Shown here: positions 7,414 to 15,132 of the stretch, piece by piece
Position numbering within the stretch: position 1 is the first letter of the stretch
How the letters are laid out: every line of letters begins with the position of its first letter
Assembly: GCA_964626565.1 (NCBI GenBank)
Contig: CAZVFX010000126.1
Coordinates: 1-20,558, forward strand
From: CAZVFX01 sp964626565
Lineage (GTDB): Bacteria > Myxococcota_A > UBA9042 > CAIXZC01
Direction of reading: 5' to 3'
Length of the DNA stretch: 20,558 nt
Made by a program: the position numbers and the translations under genes
The notes under the pieces: model-generated
The model's input: the letters and a program-made list of their open reading frames with translations, nothing else
Told to the model about the DNA's origin: nothing
Database searches by the model: none

Positions 7414-9709
7414 CACATGCATCTCCAATGCCGTCATCGTCGGAGTCTTCCTGGTTCGGGTTGTAAACCCCGGGGCAGTTGTCCTCGACATAGGTGAGTT
7501 CAGGCTTGTTGGGCGGAATGCAGTCGATGTAGTAGTCCCGATCCGGGTCCATGGCTCCGGTAGTGAACTCTGACGCAAAGGGGTGATTAAACGGGTGGTT
7601 GCCCAGACCCTCGAACGCGTTGTTCATATACGGGTACAAGATGCCTGTTCCGGGGAAATTCCCGGGGGAAATATCGCCGTTCTTTCTTGTGATCTCCGGC
7701 CACCCCTCCACGTAGTCGTGGACGAAGTTCCAACTGTGGTACACCGCCCCCCGGTCCTCGTACCTGAAGCTGTGAACAATGCCTTGCTTGTCCAACTGCT
7801 GGTCAAAGTCCATAAATCCGGCAGGGGGCCCTTCGGTGTCGCGAATCGCGGTGGTGAACATGAGGTTGCCGTCAAAGTCGTACTTCTTCAGGTCGGATTG
7901 CCACTGTTCCGGTGCATCCGGATCTACACGACAGGTTACGTCGAGACCGCAAAGGTATGCGAGCACGATGGGATTGGCCAGGGGCGGCGGCGTGGCCCAG
8001 AAGCAAGACTTGGCGCCCGCAGGAATATGCCGCTGCTCGATGGTCATGTCGCGGTTGTCGCCGGTGCCGCGGCAGGGCTCGGCATCACATCCTTCGCACT
8101 CTTCCGCAGGCCGGCAACAGTCCTGGGGCCGCTTGCACAACTGACCCTCGGGGCAAGGAACTATGGTGTCCGGATCGATGAAAGAGAGATCCCGGTACCC
8201 GTTGTCTCCCATGGGGTCCTTGGGATAGGAGCCGTTGCCGTCATTGTTGCACACTTTCTGCTTGGTGATGGGCCCGGACGCATCTTCGGGGGTCCAATTC
8301 CAGTACGCATAGGGATTGAACATGGAAGGCCAGGCGCCGATAAGCGCCAGCATCGCTCCATAGTCCTTGGCGAAGAGGATCGCGTTGATGGGGGTGCCGT
8401 AGCCTCCCCCGGAACAACCGGAAATCCCCCACGCCCGGCGATAGTGGTCGCGTCCGGCATTGTCGTCGGGGAACTCCTCATCAATGATTTCGCCCTCGTT
8501 GTCCAGTTTGTTGCCGTCATCATCCATGCCGCGAACGCGGAATCGCTTCGCCACCGCTTTGCGCATGGTGTGGGTCATGAAATAGGAGTAGTTGGTATAG
8601 GAGTTGAAATCGGGAATGAGGCCGTCGTTGGGAATCCCCATGAACTGGGTATAGCAGGTCTTCTGCTGGTTCACGCCCCAGGTCCATCCGCCGCCGCAAT
8701 AGGGCTCAGGCACCGTCGCGTCGGGGAGGACCAGGAACATTGGCTCCAGCACCCCCTGGGCGGTGAAACGGGGCAACGTCGCCCAGCCGAAGGTGTCCGC
8801 CAGGGTCATTCCCTGGCCTCCATAGGTGTGGAGCCCCACCACCGCCGGATAGCGCTGGTTCTTGTTGTTCCAAGGGATACTCGTGTTGTTGATCTCCTGG
8901 TCGGGAGAATCGTACTCGGGCGGGATAAACACGTGGACCTTCACCGGGTGAGGATAGCACCGCTCGCACTGCTCCGGCTGTACGGTGAACTCCGTGATTT
9001 TGTAGCCGGGAGCCCACCCGGGAATGGTGTGGAAAACCCGGTCGAAAATCTGGTCGCCCAGCCAGATGGTGACCCGGTGGGCCTGGGTCGGCAGCCACTG
9101 GGGGATCTCCGCCCCCACCGGGCAAGGAGACTCCTCCTCTTCCGAATCGGGAGGTTCGCACGGCGCGGCCTCGATCACCAGGGCGGGCCAGCGGTGCATG
9201 CCTTTCTTCACTTGTCGCCATTTTACGTTGACCGGAACCTCCGCGCCAGCGGTGGCGGTGGTGTCGTCCCAGAGGGTAACGTGGACCTCGAACACCTGAT
9301 TGTACCAGCCCAACTCCGACTTGTGCTCCGGGAAACGGGTGCCCTTCTCGAACTCCAGCACGATCTTCTTCCGCACCGTCACCATGTCACGGTCCTGGAG
9401 GTTCGTCCACACAAGGGGGAGAGCATCGGGGAGATACTCGGGGATCACTTCGTACGTCGGGCCCGGGATCTCCTCCTTCGGGGTACCATCATCTTTCATC
9501 AGCGGCACATCGACAAGCGGCGCGATGGTCTCCGAATCCGTGTCTACCGGAGGAGGAGGGATCGGTTTTCCGTCATCGGTGAACCCGAGATCGACCAACT
9601 CGGGGGTGCCCCCCCCGACTTCCATGCCACTATTGTCGGAAGAACCGGAACCACACCCCGCTGCAAACAACAGCAGCAGAACCGAACTGACAACGAGATA
9701 CCTGGTCAT
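7406..9709 (-). CDS. Secreted lipoprotein esterase of the alpha/beta-hydrolase 'putative esterase' type, paralogue 2
   Basis: A 767-residue protein. ATG 9709 is chosen because GGAGGGG sits just upstream; an in-frame GTG at 9724 lies ahead of that site. The N-terminus is a lipoprotein signal ending FAAGC. Residues about 95-260 form a conserved beta-rich domain starting LPLVWTNLQDRDMVTVRKK. An esterase core follows, containing IPPEYDS, YPAVVGLH and the nucleophile elbow G-C-S-G-G (Ser433). Likely acid and base are Asp624 (AIRD) and His658 (YHSW). A Cys-rich insertion lies between them. The C-terminus carries a FEGLGNHPFNHPFASEFTTGA block, then one TSP3-like unit ending DSDDDGIGDACDD. The protein is strongly similar along its whole length to the gene immediately upstream, so it is a tandem duplicate. 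The substrate cannot be inferred; feruloyl, acyl or polyester bonds are all possible. The triad assignment is by motif only. Confidence 0.85.
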   Translation of the reverse strand: MTRYLVVSSVLLLLFAAGCGSGSSDNSGMEVGGGTPELVDLGFTDDGKPIPPPPVDTDSETIAPLVDVPLMKDDGTPKEEIPGPTYEVIPEYLPDALPLVWTNLQDRDMVTVRKKIVLEFEKGTRFPEHKSELGWYNQVFEVHVTLWDDTTATAGAEVPVNVKWRQVKKGMHRWPALVIEAAPCEPPDSEEEESPCPVGAEIPQWLPTQAHRVTIWLGDQIFDRVFHTIPGWAPGYKITEFTVQPEQCERCYPHPVKVHVFIPPEYDSPDQEINNTSIPWNNKNQRYPAVVGLHTYGGQGMTLADTFGWATLPRFTAQGVLEPMFLVLPDATVPEPYCGGGWTWGVNQQKTCYTQFMGIPNDGLIPDFNSYTNYSYFMTHTMRKAVAKRFRVRGMDDDGNKLDNEGEIIDEEFPDDNAGRDHYRRAWGISGCSGGGYGTPINAILFAKDYGAMLALIGAWPSMFNPYAYWNWTPEDASGPITKQKVCNNDGNGSYPKDPMGDNGYRDLSFIDPDTIVPCPEGQLCKRPQDCCRPAEECEGCDAEPCRGTGDNRDMTIEQRHIPAGAKSCFWATPPPLANPIVLAYLCGLDVTCRVDPDAPEQWQSDLKKYDFDGNLMFTTAIRDTEGPPAGFMDFDQQLDKQGIVHSFRYEDRGAVYHSWNFVHDYVEGWPEITRKNGDISPGNFPGTGILYPYMNNAFEGLGNHPFNHPFASEFTTGAMDPDRDYYIDCIPPNKPELTYVEDNCPGVYNPNQEDSDDDGIGDACDD

Positions 9710-9725
9710 ATGTGTCCCCTCCACA

Positions 9726-9788
9726 GTCTATACCGGCATTTATAGTACCATCGGACGTATAGACGCGCAACGTAAGGAACTCCCAAAG
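9726..9788 (-). promoter_or_regulatory. Intergenic promoter region with inverted repeat upstream of esterase 2
   Basis: A perfect 8-bp inverted repeat, GTCTATAC (9726-9733) and GTATAGAC (9757-9764), has its arms separated by 23 bp. It lies in the 79-bp gap between the two esterase genes. Read on the minus strand, TTGCGC and TACTAT are spaced by 17 bp, a moderate sigma70-like match lying across this repeat. I infer that the second esterase has its own, possibly repressor-controlled, promoter besides read-through from the first. Confidence 0.4.
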
Positions 9789-12050
9789 CTAGCTGTCGCA
9801 AGCATTTCCCACTCCGTCACCGTCCGAATCAGCCTGGTCCGGGTTGTATATTCCCGGGCAGTTGTCTTCGACAAAATTGAGCTCCGGAGCGGACTCGTAA
9901 ATACAGTCGATATAAAAGTCCCGGTCGGGGTCCAAAGCGCCCGTGGTGAACTCCGAAGCGAAGGGATGGTTGAAGGGATGATTGCCCAATCCCTCGAACG
10001 CGTTGTTGACAAAGGGATAGAGCATCCCGGTGCCCGGGTAGTTCCCCGGTGATTCGGTGCCGTCCTGCCACGGGACCTCGTACCGCCCTACAACCTGATC
10101 ATAGATCGCCTGCCAGTCATGGTAGACGCCGCCCCGGTCCTCGTAGCGGAAGGAGTGGAGTACTCCGCGCTTGTCCAGTTGCTGGTCCAGATCCATAAAC
10201 GCGGCCGGAGGCCCTTCGAAATCCCTGATGCCGGTGGAAAACAAGATATTACCATCGAAGGGGTATTTGTCGAAGTCCACCCGGAAAATGTCGGGGGCGT
10301 CCGGGTCGACCGAACATGTGACGTCGATACCGCACAAGAGCGACTCGACAATCAAGGAAGACACCGGCGGCGGACTCCACCAGAAACAACTCTGAGCCCC
10401 GGCGATGATCTCCCGCAGTTCCATGATCACCTGCTGTGTGAGGCCCGTACTCGGGCAAGGGGCGTCGTTGTGGCAGGACCCCTCGCACTCCGCTTCGGGC
10501 AGACAATATCCCTGGGGCCATTTGCACACCTGGCCCGCGGGGCACACCGTCGTGGTTTCCGGAGCGATCATGGAAAGGTCCCTGAAGCCGTCCCCCACCG
10601 GTTCGTAAGGGTAGTTGGAGTTGGTCTGCTTGTTGCAGATCTGGTCGTGGGAAATGGGCAAGACGCCGTTGGTGTAGAAATAGGCATAGGGGTTGAAGAT
10701 GGAAACGGTGGTGGGCATCAACCCGTAGACGTTGCCGTACGCCTCCGGAAACAGGAACGCATTATTAAGCGCGCCCCAGCCCCCTCCCGAAAGCCCGGTG
10801 ATCCCGTAGGCCCGGCGGGCCGCCTCTTCATCGACCACGTTCCCCTGGTCATCCCAGCCCCTCAGCCTCACTTTCGTGGCCAGGTACTGCCGCATGGTCC
10901 AGGCCAGCCAGAACGAGTAGCTGACAAATGAAGTGTCGTTGGGAACGTCGGCCCCGATGCCCAGGAACTGAGTGTAGCAAGTGTTACCGCTGGTCCCGGG
11001 CCAGGGCCAACCGCCGCCGCAATGGGGCTGGGGCACCGTACCATCGGTGAGCACCAGAATGGTGGGCTCCACAACCCCCTGGGCCGTAAAGCGGGGGAGG
11101 GTTGAATGACCGTAAGCATCGTACATGCTGCCGCCCTGGCCGTTGTAGCCGTGAAGACCCACCAGTACGGGATAACGTTGGTTCTTGTTATTCCACGGAA
11201 GGCTGGTGTTGTTCAACGCCTCGTCTACCGAATCATACTCCGGGGGCACGAACACGTGAATGCGCACCGGAAAAGGGAAACACCTGGCGCAATCGCCGTC
11301 GCAGAACTGCTCGCAGTCAGTGGGGACCGGCACTTCCCAGCTATCGATCACTTTGTAGCCCGGCGCCCAGGCCGGAATGGTGTGAAAAACCCGGTCCAGA
11401 ATCTGGTCCCCCAGCCACGCGGTCAACCGGTACGCAGTGCTGGGCAGAAACTGGGGCACATCCGCATCGAAAGGACACCCCGGCTGCTCCGCAGACGTGC
11501 AGGGCGCAGCCTCGACAATCAGGGCGGGGCGGCGAAACATCCCTTCCTTTTCATGACGCCAGGTCAATGTGGTCTCCACCACTTCACCAACGGCACCACT
11601 GTCGGCATCCCACAGCGTAAGCGTGGGCTCGAACACCTTGTTGTACCAGTACTCTTCGTCCGCGTTTTGAGGCATGCGGGTACCCTGCTCGAACTCCAGC
11701 ACAATCTTCTTGCGAACCGTCACCATGTCGCGGTCGGCCAGGTTGGACCAGACCAGAGGTAACGTCGGCGGGAGGTAGTCCGGAGGGCCGGCGTCCGCCA
11801 CCTGCCCGTCCCCGGGGGCTGTACTATCCAGCACTTCCTCTGCAGTCTCCGCGTCAAACAAGACTTCATGAAGTGTGCAGCAATCACCCTCCCCAGCAGA
11901 AACTTCCAACACCGCACCTTCGCGGCCCGAATTGTCAGGCCCTGCAGCCACTTCCAACGTCCCATCGGTGGACAACGAAATCTCAGACTTTGAGCCCGAC
12001 CCGCACGCCATCAACAGCAGGCAGGTTACCGAAACCGTTGCCTTTCGCAT
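9789..12050 (-). CDS. Secreted lipoprotein esterase of the alpha/beta-hydrolase 'putative esterase' type, paralogue 1
   Basis: ATG 12050 begins MRKATVSVTCLLLMACGSGS, a lipoprotein signal with lipobox LMAC. The frame is open to 12182, but the extra 44 residues have no signal character and run into the divergent promoter. The protein has 753 residues. An Asp/Glu-rich linker is followed by the same N-terminal domain as its paralogue (PLVW-x-NL-x-DRDMVTVRKK). The esterase core has the canonical elbow G-L-S-G-G-G (Ser421), candidate acid Asp610 (GIRD) and His644 in YHDW; His-Asp-Trp is typical of the esterase D/feruloyl esterase-like group. The C-terminus ends in a TSP3-like DSDGDGVGNACDS unit. 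Compared with paralogue 2 it lacks an acidic insertion just before the nucleophile. It is the first gene of the minus-strand cluster and has its own promoter at 12091-12119. Extracellular ester hydrolysis is likely; the substrate is unknown. Confidence 0.85.
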   Translation of the reverse strand: MRKATVSVTCLLLMACGSGSKSEISLSTDGTLEVAAGPDNSGREGAVLEVSAGEGDCCTLHEVLFDAETAEEVLDSTAPGDGQVADAGPPDYLPPTLPLVWSNLADRDMVTVRKKIVLEFEQGTRMPQNADEEYWYNKVFEPTLTLWDADSGAVGEVVETTLTWRHEKEGMFRRPALIVEAAPCTSAEQPGCPFDADVPQFLPSTAYRLTAWLGDQILDRVFHTIPAWAPGYKVIDSWEVPVPTDCEQFCDGDCARCFPFPVRIHVFVPPEYDSVDEALNNTSLPWNNKNQRYPVLVGLHGYNGQGGSMYDAYGHSTLPRFTAQGVVEPTILVLTDGTVPQPHCGGGWPWPGTSGNTCYTQFLGIGADVPNDTSFVSYSFWLAWTMRQYLATKVRLRGWDDQGNVVDEEAARRAYGITGLSGGGWGALNNAFLFPEAYGNVYGLMPTTVSIFNPYAYFYTNGVLPISHDQICNKQTNSNYPYEPVGDGFRDLSMIAPETTTVCPAGQVCKWPQGYCLPEAECEGSCHNDAPCPSTGLTQQVIMELREIIAGAQSCFWWSPPPVSSLIVESLLCGIDVTCSVDPDAPDIFRVDFDKYPFDGNILFSTGIRDFEGPPAAFMDLDQQLDKRGVLHSFRYEDRGGVYHDWQAIYDQVVGRYEVPWQDGTESPGNYPGTGMLYPFVNNAFEGLGNHPFNHPFASEFTTGALDPDRDFYIDCIYESAPELNFVEDNCPGIYNPDQADSDGDGVGNACDS

Positions 12051-12090
12051 CCTCTGAATCCCCCAGTGGTGGAAGCTGCTTGCCACGAGA

Positions 12091-12119
12091 ATCTTACCAA
12101 CCTGTTTGGTCAAATTCAA
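12091..12119 (-). promoter_or_regulatory. Candidate promoter for esterase cluster
   Basis: On the minus strand TTGAAT (12119-12114) and TAAGAT (12096-12091) are spaced by exactly 17 bp, about 40 bp upstream of ATG 12050. Both boxes match the sigma70 consensus at four of six positions. The short inverted repeat ACCAA-n5-TTGGT (12096-12110) lies in the spacer and could be an operator. Confidence 0.4.
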
Positions 12120-12137
12120 TCTTCCGTAGGAAGACAC

Positions 12138-12173
12138 TTGACAAAATTGGTTCACCCATTTAGCCTTTAGGCT
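12138..12173 (+). promoter_or_regulatory. Candidate promoter and palindrome for epimerase operon
   Basis: A perfect TTGACA (12138-12143) is followed after 17 bp by TAGCCT (12161-12166), a poor -10 that overlaps the palindrome AGCCT-TT-AGGCT (12162-12173). The weak -10 within a palindrome suggests a regulated promoter, divergent from the esterase promoter. This is inference from spacing and symmetry. Confidence 0.35.
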
Positions 12174-12202
12174 GAAATTCACTGATTATGGGAGGGGAGC
12201 AA

Positions 12203-13330
12203 ATGGCGCGTCCAAAAACAAATAAAGGCCGTACCCCGAGAGCGAGCAAGGGGCCTGCCCCACGAAGCCTGGTTACGGGTGCGTGCGGCTTCATCGGCAG
12301 CCACATGGTGGAGGTCCTTAGCGAGGCCGGACACGACATTATCGCCGCGGACCTGCAGTCCGCTTGGTCCACCGATTCGTTGGAAGCGGCCATGTACCCG
12401 GGGCTGGTGAGGTCGCTGGCTGCGGAGACGCACAACATCGACCTGGCCGACCCGGGCAGCCTCAACGCCTTGCCTACCGATGTGGACTACGTCTTCCACG
12501 TAGCTTCCATCTTCAACTACACAACACCGCTGGACGTAATGCAGAAGGTGAATGTGGAAGGCACCCGCGAGTTGGCGGAGCGGTACATGGGCTCAAAGCG
12601 GCTGAAGCGTTGGGTCCAATGGGGGGCTGGTGGAGTGTACGGCCTGCCTTCCACTCGGGACGTAGACGTCTTCACCGAGGAGTTGGCCCCTCAGCCGGCG
12701 AACAACTATTTACGGTCCAAGTGGGAACAGGAATTCCTGGTCATGGAGTTGGGTCGCACAAAGAAGCTGCCCTATACCATCATCCGGCCGACCACGGTGT
12801 ACGGCCCCCGGGGCGGCTACGGCTCCCGCCAGCTTTTTTTGGGCGTCAAGGACTCTCCGGTAGTAGCCATCCCGGGCAATATGACCGGCCACATTCCATA
12901 CGTCCACGTGCGCGACGTGGCCCGTGCCGCGCTGCACCTGGCCGGCCATCGGGGAGCCAAGAACGAGGTGTACAACCTCAACGACGACACCGACATGACC
13001 ACGGTTGAGTACATGCGGGCGTTGGCCAAGATGTACGGCAAGCCGTTCGTGAAACTCCCCCCGGTGCCGCTAAAACAGATCCTGTCGGTGCTCTCGCCGG
13101 TACTCAACGCCCAGTTCCACCTGACCCGGGATGTGCTGAAAACAAAACCGTTGGTGGAGCCGGACATGCTGGCGTATGTGACCGAGGACTTCAAGTACTC
13201 CAACGACAAGCTGAAAAGCACCGGCTTCGAGTTCGCATACCCGGATGCGCGCCAGGCGTTCCCGGAGACTTTAAGGTGGTACCTGGAACATTTTGCCGGC
13301 AACGGGCACGGCAAGGGAGGATTGTCATGA
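12203..13330 (+). CDS. NAD-dependent epimerase/dehydratase (extended SDR family)
   Basis: A 375-residue protein. ATG 12203 is preferred over the in-frame ATG 12188 because GGAGGGGAG (12191-12199) lies just upstream. A basic 22-residue leader precedes the Rossmann motif TGACGFIG (residues 25-32), which binds NAD(P). Further SDR landmarks are the HVASIFNYTTP strand, N-V-x-G-T, the YLRSK active-site pair (Tyr169, Lys173), RPTTVYGPRG and HVRDVARA. The usual VSS before VYG is replaced by VQWGAGGVYG, so the catalytic Ser/Thr position is atypical. The family acts on nucleotide sugars, sterols or flavonoid-like substrates; the specificity cannot be read here. The gene overlaps the next one by ATGA, so the two products are probably made together. 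The cytosol is expected, as no signal peptide is seen. Confidence 0.9.
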   Translation: MARPKTNKGRTPRASKGPAPRSLVTGACGFIGSHMVEVLSEAGHDIIAADLQSAWSTDSLEAAMYPGLVRSLAAETHNIDLADPGSLNALPTDVDYVFHVASIFNYTTPLDVMQKVNVEGTRELAERYMGSKRLKRWVQWGAGGVYGLPSTRDVDVFTEELAPQPANNYLRSKWEQEFLVMELGRTKKLPYTIIRPTTVYGPRGGYGSRQLFLGVKDSPVVAIPGNMTGHIPYVHVRDVARAALHLAGHRGAKNEVYNLNDDTDMTTVEYMRALAKMYGKPFVKLPPVPLKQILSVLSPVLNAQFHLTRDVLKTKPLVEPDMLAYVTEDFKYSNDKLKSTGFEFAYPDARQAFPETLRWYLEHFAGNGHGKGGLS

Positions 13331-13911
13331 GCAGCGCACGACTTGCCACAGCCACTCCGCTACACACCCGGTACGACCACCGCTCGTTGTGCCTGTTGGA
13401 TGACCGGTTCCTGGAAGAGTTGATGCAGGCGGGCACCATGCCCGACCCCAGGGAACTCGAGGGTTGGGAATTTAACGGTTTCAACACCGGCGACCTCGCC
13501 TTCGCGATCCGCAAGTTCCGCAAAGGTTTCTACGCGGCCAGCGACCCTTCCGACGAGATTTCGGACGATGGCTGCGGGGGCTACAACGTGAACATCGTCC
13601 AGAACGGCTTTCTTGAGGATTGGCAAGCCGTCATCAAGAAGGGCACTGTGCAGAAGCACTCGTACTACCGCGCCTACCCTGTCAGATACGACGAAACGGA
13701 CAACCTGTATCCCAACTCCATCCTCTTGAACTACGGCTGCCCCCGCACTCCCAAGTGGAACCCGGCCTCGGGCCTGAGAGATTACCTCGTCCAGGTGTAT
13801 CCCGATAATCCGGATCTCCTGCTCGGAAAAGCCTATTTCGCCCTGGCCGGCAAGCGCATTTTCGTGTCGTTCTTCGTTCTCGAACGGTCGAACCGAGACG
13901 GCGAGGTGTAG
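13327..13911 (+). CDS. Uncharacterised 194-residue protein coupled to the epimerase
   Basis: ATG 13327 overlaps the epimerase stop (ATGA) and has GGGAGGA just upstream, so this start is preferred over upstream in-frame codons. The product has no signal peptide or membrane segment. Its pattern reads LEGWEFNGFN near residue 42, then GYNVNIVQNG, a YYRAYPVR strand, SILLNYG, LRDYLVQVYPDNPDLLLGKAYFALAGKRIFVSFFVLER. The order 'G-x-W-x-G ... small-molecule-barrel strands ... D-LLLG-K' recalls lipocalin-like GXWXG/DUF4334-type proteins. I only see a loose resemblance, so no function is assigned. Tight coupling suggests it works with the epimerase, perhaps by binding its substrate or product. Confidence 0.8.
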   Translation: MSSARLATATPLHTRYDHRSLCLLDDRFLEELMQAGTMPDPRELEGWEFNGFNTGDLAFAIRKFRKGFYAASDPSDEISDDGCGGYNVNIVQNGFLEDWQAVIKKGTVQKHSYYRAYPVRYDETDNLYPNSILLNYGCPRTPKWNPASGLRDYLVQVYPDNPDLLLGKAYFALAGKRIFVSFFVLERSNRDGEV

Positions 13912-14121
13912 GTCGTCGCACTTGCAGTACCGTGAATAAGGAGGCTCTGGCCAGCCGTAGCAGCAACGCCCATCGGTCTTCAACCAGACTTCAAACGGCA
14001 CTGCCTCCCCGTCCATCCTTCTGACCCCTTGTCCGGCCGTTTTGAAGTCAATGCGTCGAAGACGTGAGCCACACCTATACACCAGGCGCACTGTAAGCGC
14101 CCACCATGCCCCCGGGCCAAG

Positions 14122-14246
14122 GGGATGGATGGAGGAGTTTCTTGTGCGATTTGAACAGGGCAAGTAACCAGCCAGGACCTGTGCAAGAAACCCCTGTTTC
14201 GACGACGCCTAAGTGTTAAGTGTCAAGTCGTGACCCCCTGCCTCCC
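14122..14246 (+). repeat. 125-bp dispersed repeat, copy 1
   Basis: Aligned without gaps with 14963-15087, it differs at only four positions. It can fold: GTTTCTTG (14137-14144) pairs with CAAGAAAC (14184-14191), with an inner ACAGG/CCTGT stem. An alternative hairpin, GAAAC-ccct-GTTTC (14187-14200), would compete with the first. Its 3' part (14195-14237) recurs at 18326-18368 and contains the heptad element AAGTGTT, AAGTGTC, AAGTCGT, GACCCC. Confidence 0.9.
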
Positions 14247-14279
14247 AATCCAAACACAGCCCCGCTAGGGGCCAAAGCC

Positions 14280-14485
14280 GGTAGCGAAGGGCGTCAGCCC
14301 TGGAACCCGATCATCCAATTCCGATTCAACCACCGTCGCATCGTCTCCGGCTTTCGCTACCGCGTCCTCACGCGCCGCAGGGGCGGCGACAAGAAAGGCC
14401 TCCAAGCACACCAACCAGTGCCAGCGCATGATCACCGTTAGGGATTTGGATGATCCGATGTCCAGGGCTCACGCCCTTCGCTACC
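14280..14485. repeat. Imperfect inverted repeat pair of about 40 bp
   Basis: The arm 14280-14318, starting GGTAGCGAAGGGCGTCAGCC, recurs in reverse complement at 14446-14485 with a few changes and one indel. A third GGTAGCGAA half-site lies inverted at about 14351-14359. GC-rich hairpins such as GCCGC-tct-GCGGC occur nearby. This looks like a palindromic intergenic element; there is no transposase in the window. Confidence 0.7.
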
Positions 14486-14865
14486 CACTTTCGCCGCTCT
14501 GCGGCTGATTCGGATTTGGATGTTCGGAAGGCGCAAGGCCGCATGAACACTGGGTGCGCTTGAATCCGCATCCAGTGGGTTATAAGACCGATTGGACCGA
14601 TAAACAGCATCGCTAGAGCGAGTGCAAAGGCGGCAGCCTGAGGCTGCATATTCGCGAGGCTGCGACATCGCCGCAGACGAGCGGGGGGTGGCAATGAGGA
14701 TCGGCCGATGTCGCTGGCGCGGCCCGGCGCTAGAGTCTACCCGCCGAAGCCTAGTGCGAAGGAGGGCTTAGGGCTTGGTTGGTTAACCGAGCGTGGGAGG
14801 TTGGGGTGGGCCGTCTTCCGGCTCATTGAATTTGGGTATCTACGGCAACGGCGAGGATAGTGCGT

Positions 14866-14908
14866 ACTGGCCTTCAGCCAGTGGTGGGATAGGCTTTCAG
14901 CCTGTCCC
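14866..14908. repeat. REP-like double hairpin
   Basis: Two adjacent hairpins occur: ACTGGC-cttca-GCCAGT (14866-14882) and, 3 bp later, GGGATAGGCT-ttc-AGCCTGTCCC (14886-14908, one T·G wobble). Paired stems with tiny loops in intergenic DNA are typical of REP/BIME elements moved by RAYT-type Y1 transposases. The family assignment is inference. Confidence 0.55.
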
Positions 14909-14962
14909 CGTCGCGGTGCTCCTGAACCGCTTGCGAAAGGGCCACGTGACTCCCCTGCTCAA

Positions 14963-15087
14963 GGGATGGATGGACCAGTTTCTTGTGCGATTTGAACAGG
15001 GCAAGTAACCAGCCAGGACCTGTGCAAGAAACCCCTGTTTCGACGACGCCTGAGTGTTAAGTGTTAAGTCGTGACCCCCTGCCTCCC
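14963..15087 (+). repeat. 125-bp dispersed repeat, copy 2
   Basis: Second copy of the element at 14122-14246, in the same orientation, with starts 841 bp apart and 121 of 125 positions identical. It carries the intact heptad element at 15052-15078 except for the first base. Identity ends abruptly after CTGCCTCCC, which marks the right border; the left border lies just before GGGATGGATGG. Confidence 0.9.
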
Positions 15088-15117
15088 GCCGGACGAGTAG
15101 TCTCGACCTATCCCGAC

Positions 15118-15132
15118 CGCATGGACCATGCG
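15118..15132. terminator. Perfect palindrome abutting the LVIVD gene stop
   Basis: CGCATGG-A-CCATGCG is a perfect 7+1+7 palindrome directly adjoining the stop codon of the minus-strand gene (15135-15133). It may aid transcript ending or mRNA 3' stability. No T-run follows, and a one-base loop is too small for a simple hairpin, so a protein site is equally possible. Confidence 0.3.

Larger units (their letters stand above)
13912..15132. other. Repeat-rich gene-free region of about 1.2 kb
   Basis: This convergent interval holds no credible gene: all open frames are short, lack ribosome-binding sites and change frame at repeat borders. It contains two copies of a 125-bp repeat (14122-14246 and 14963-15087), a roughly 40-bp imperfect inverted pair (14280-14318 and 14446-14485), further GC-rich hairpins (for example GCAGCCT-g-AGGCTGC at 14633-14647), a double hairpin at 14866-14908 and a palindrome at 15118-15132. 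It looks like an accumulation site for small non-autonomous repeats. Confidence 0.7.

Noticed and set aside
7583..9745. Plus-strand open frame of 720 codons opposite esterase 2
   Set aside because: The minus strand has a lipoprotein signal, catalytic motifs and a full-length paralogue next door. The plus frame has none and extends past the gene start only by chance.
14793..15008. Short plus-strand frame ending in FLVRFEQGK
   Set aside because: Its end lies in the 125-bp repeat and the same ending appears at copy 1 behind an unrelated sequence. There is no ribosome-binding site or composition bias; it is probably not a protein remnant.
14122..15087. CRISPR-like array
   Set aside because: There are only two long copies with unequal, long spacers and internal hairpins, no regular 25-40-bp repeat-spacer pattern and no cas genes.
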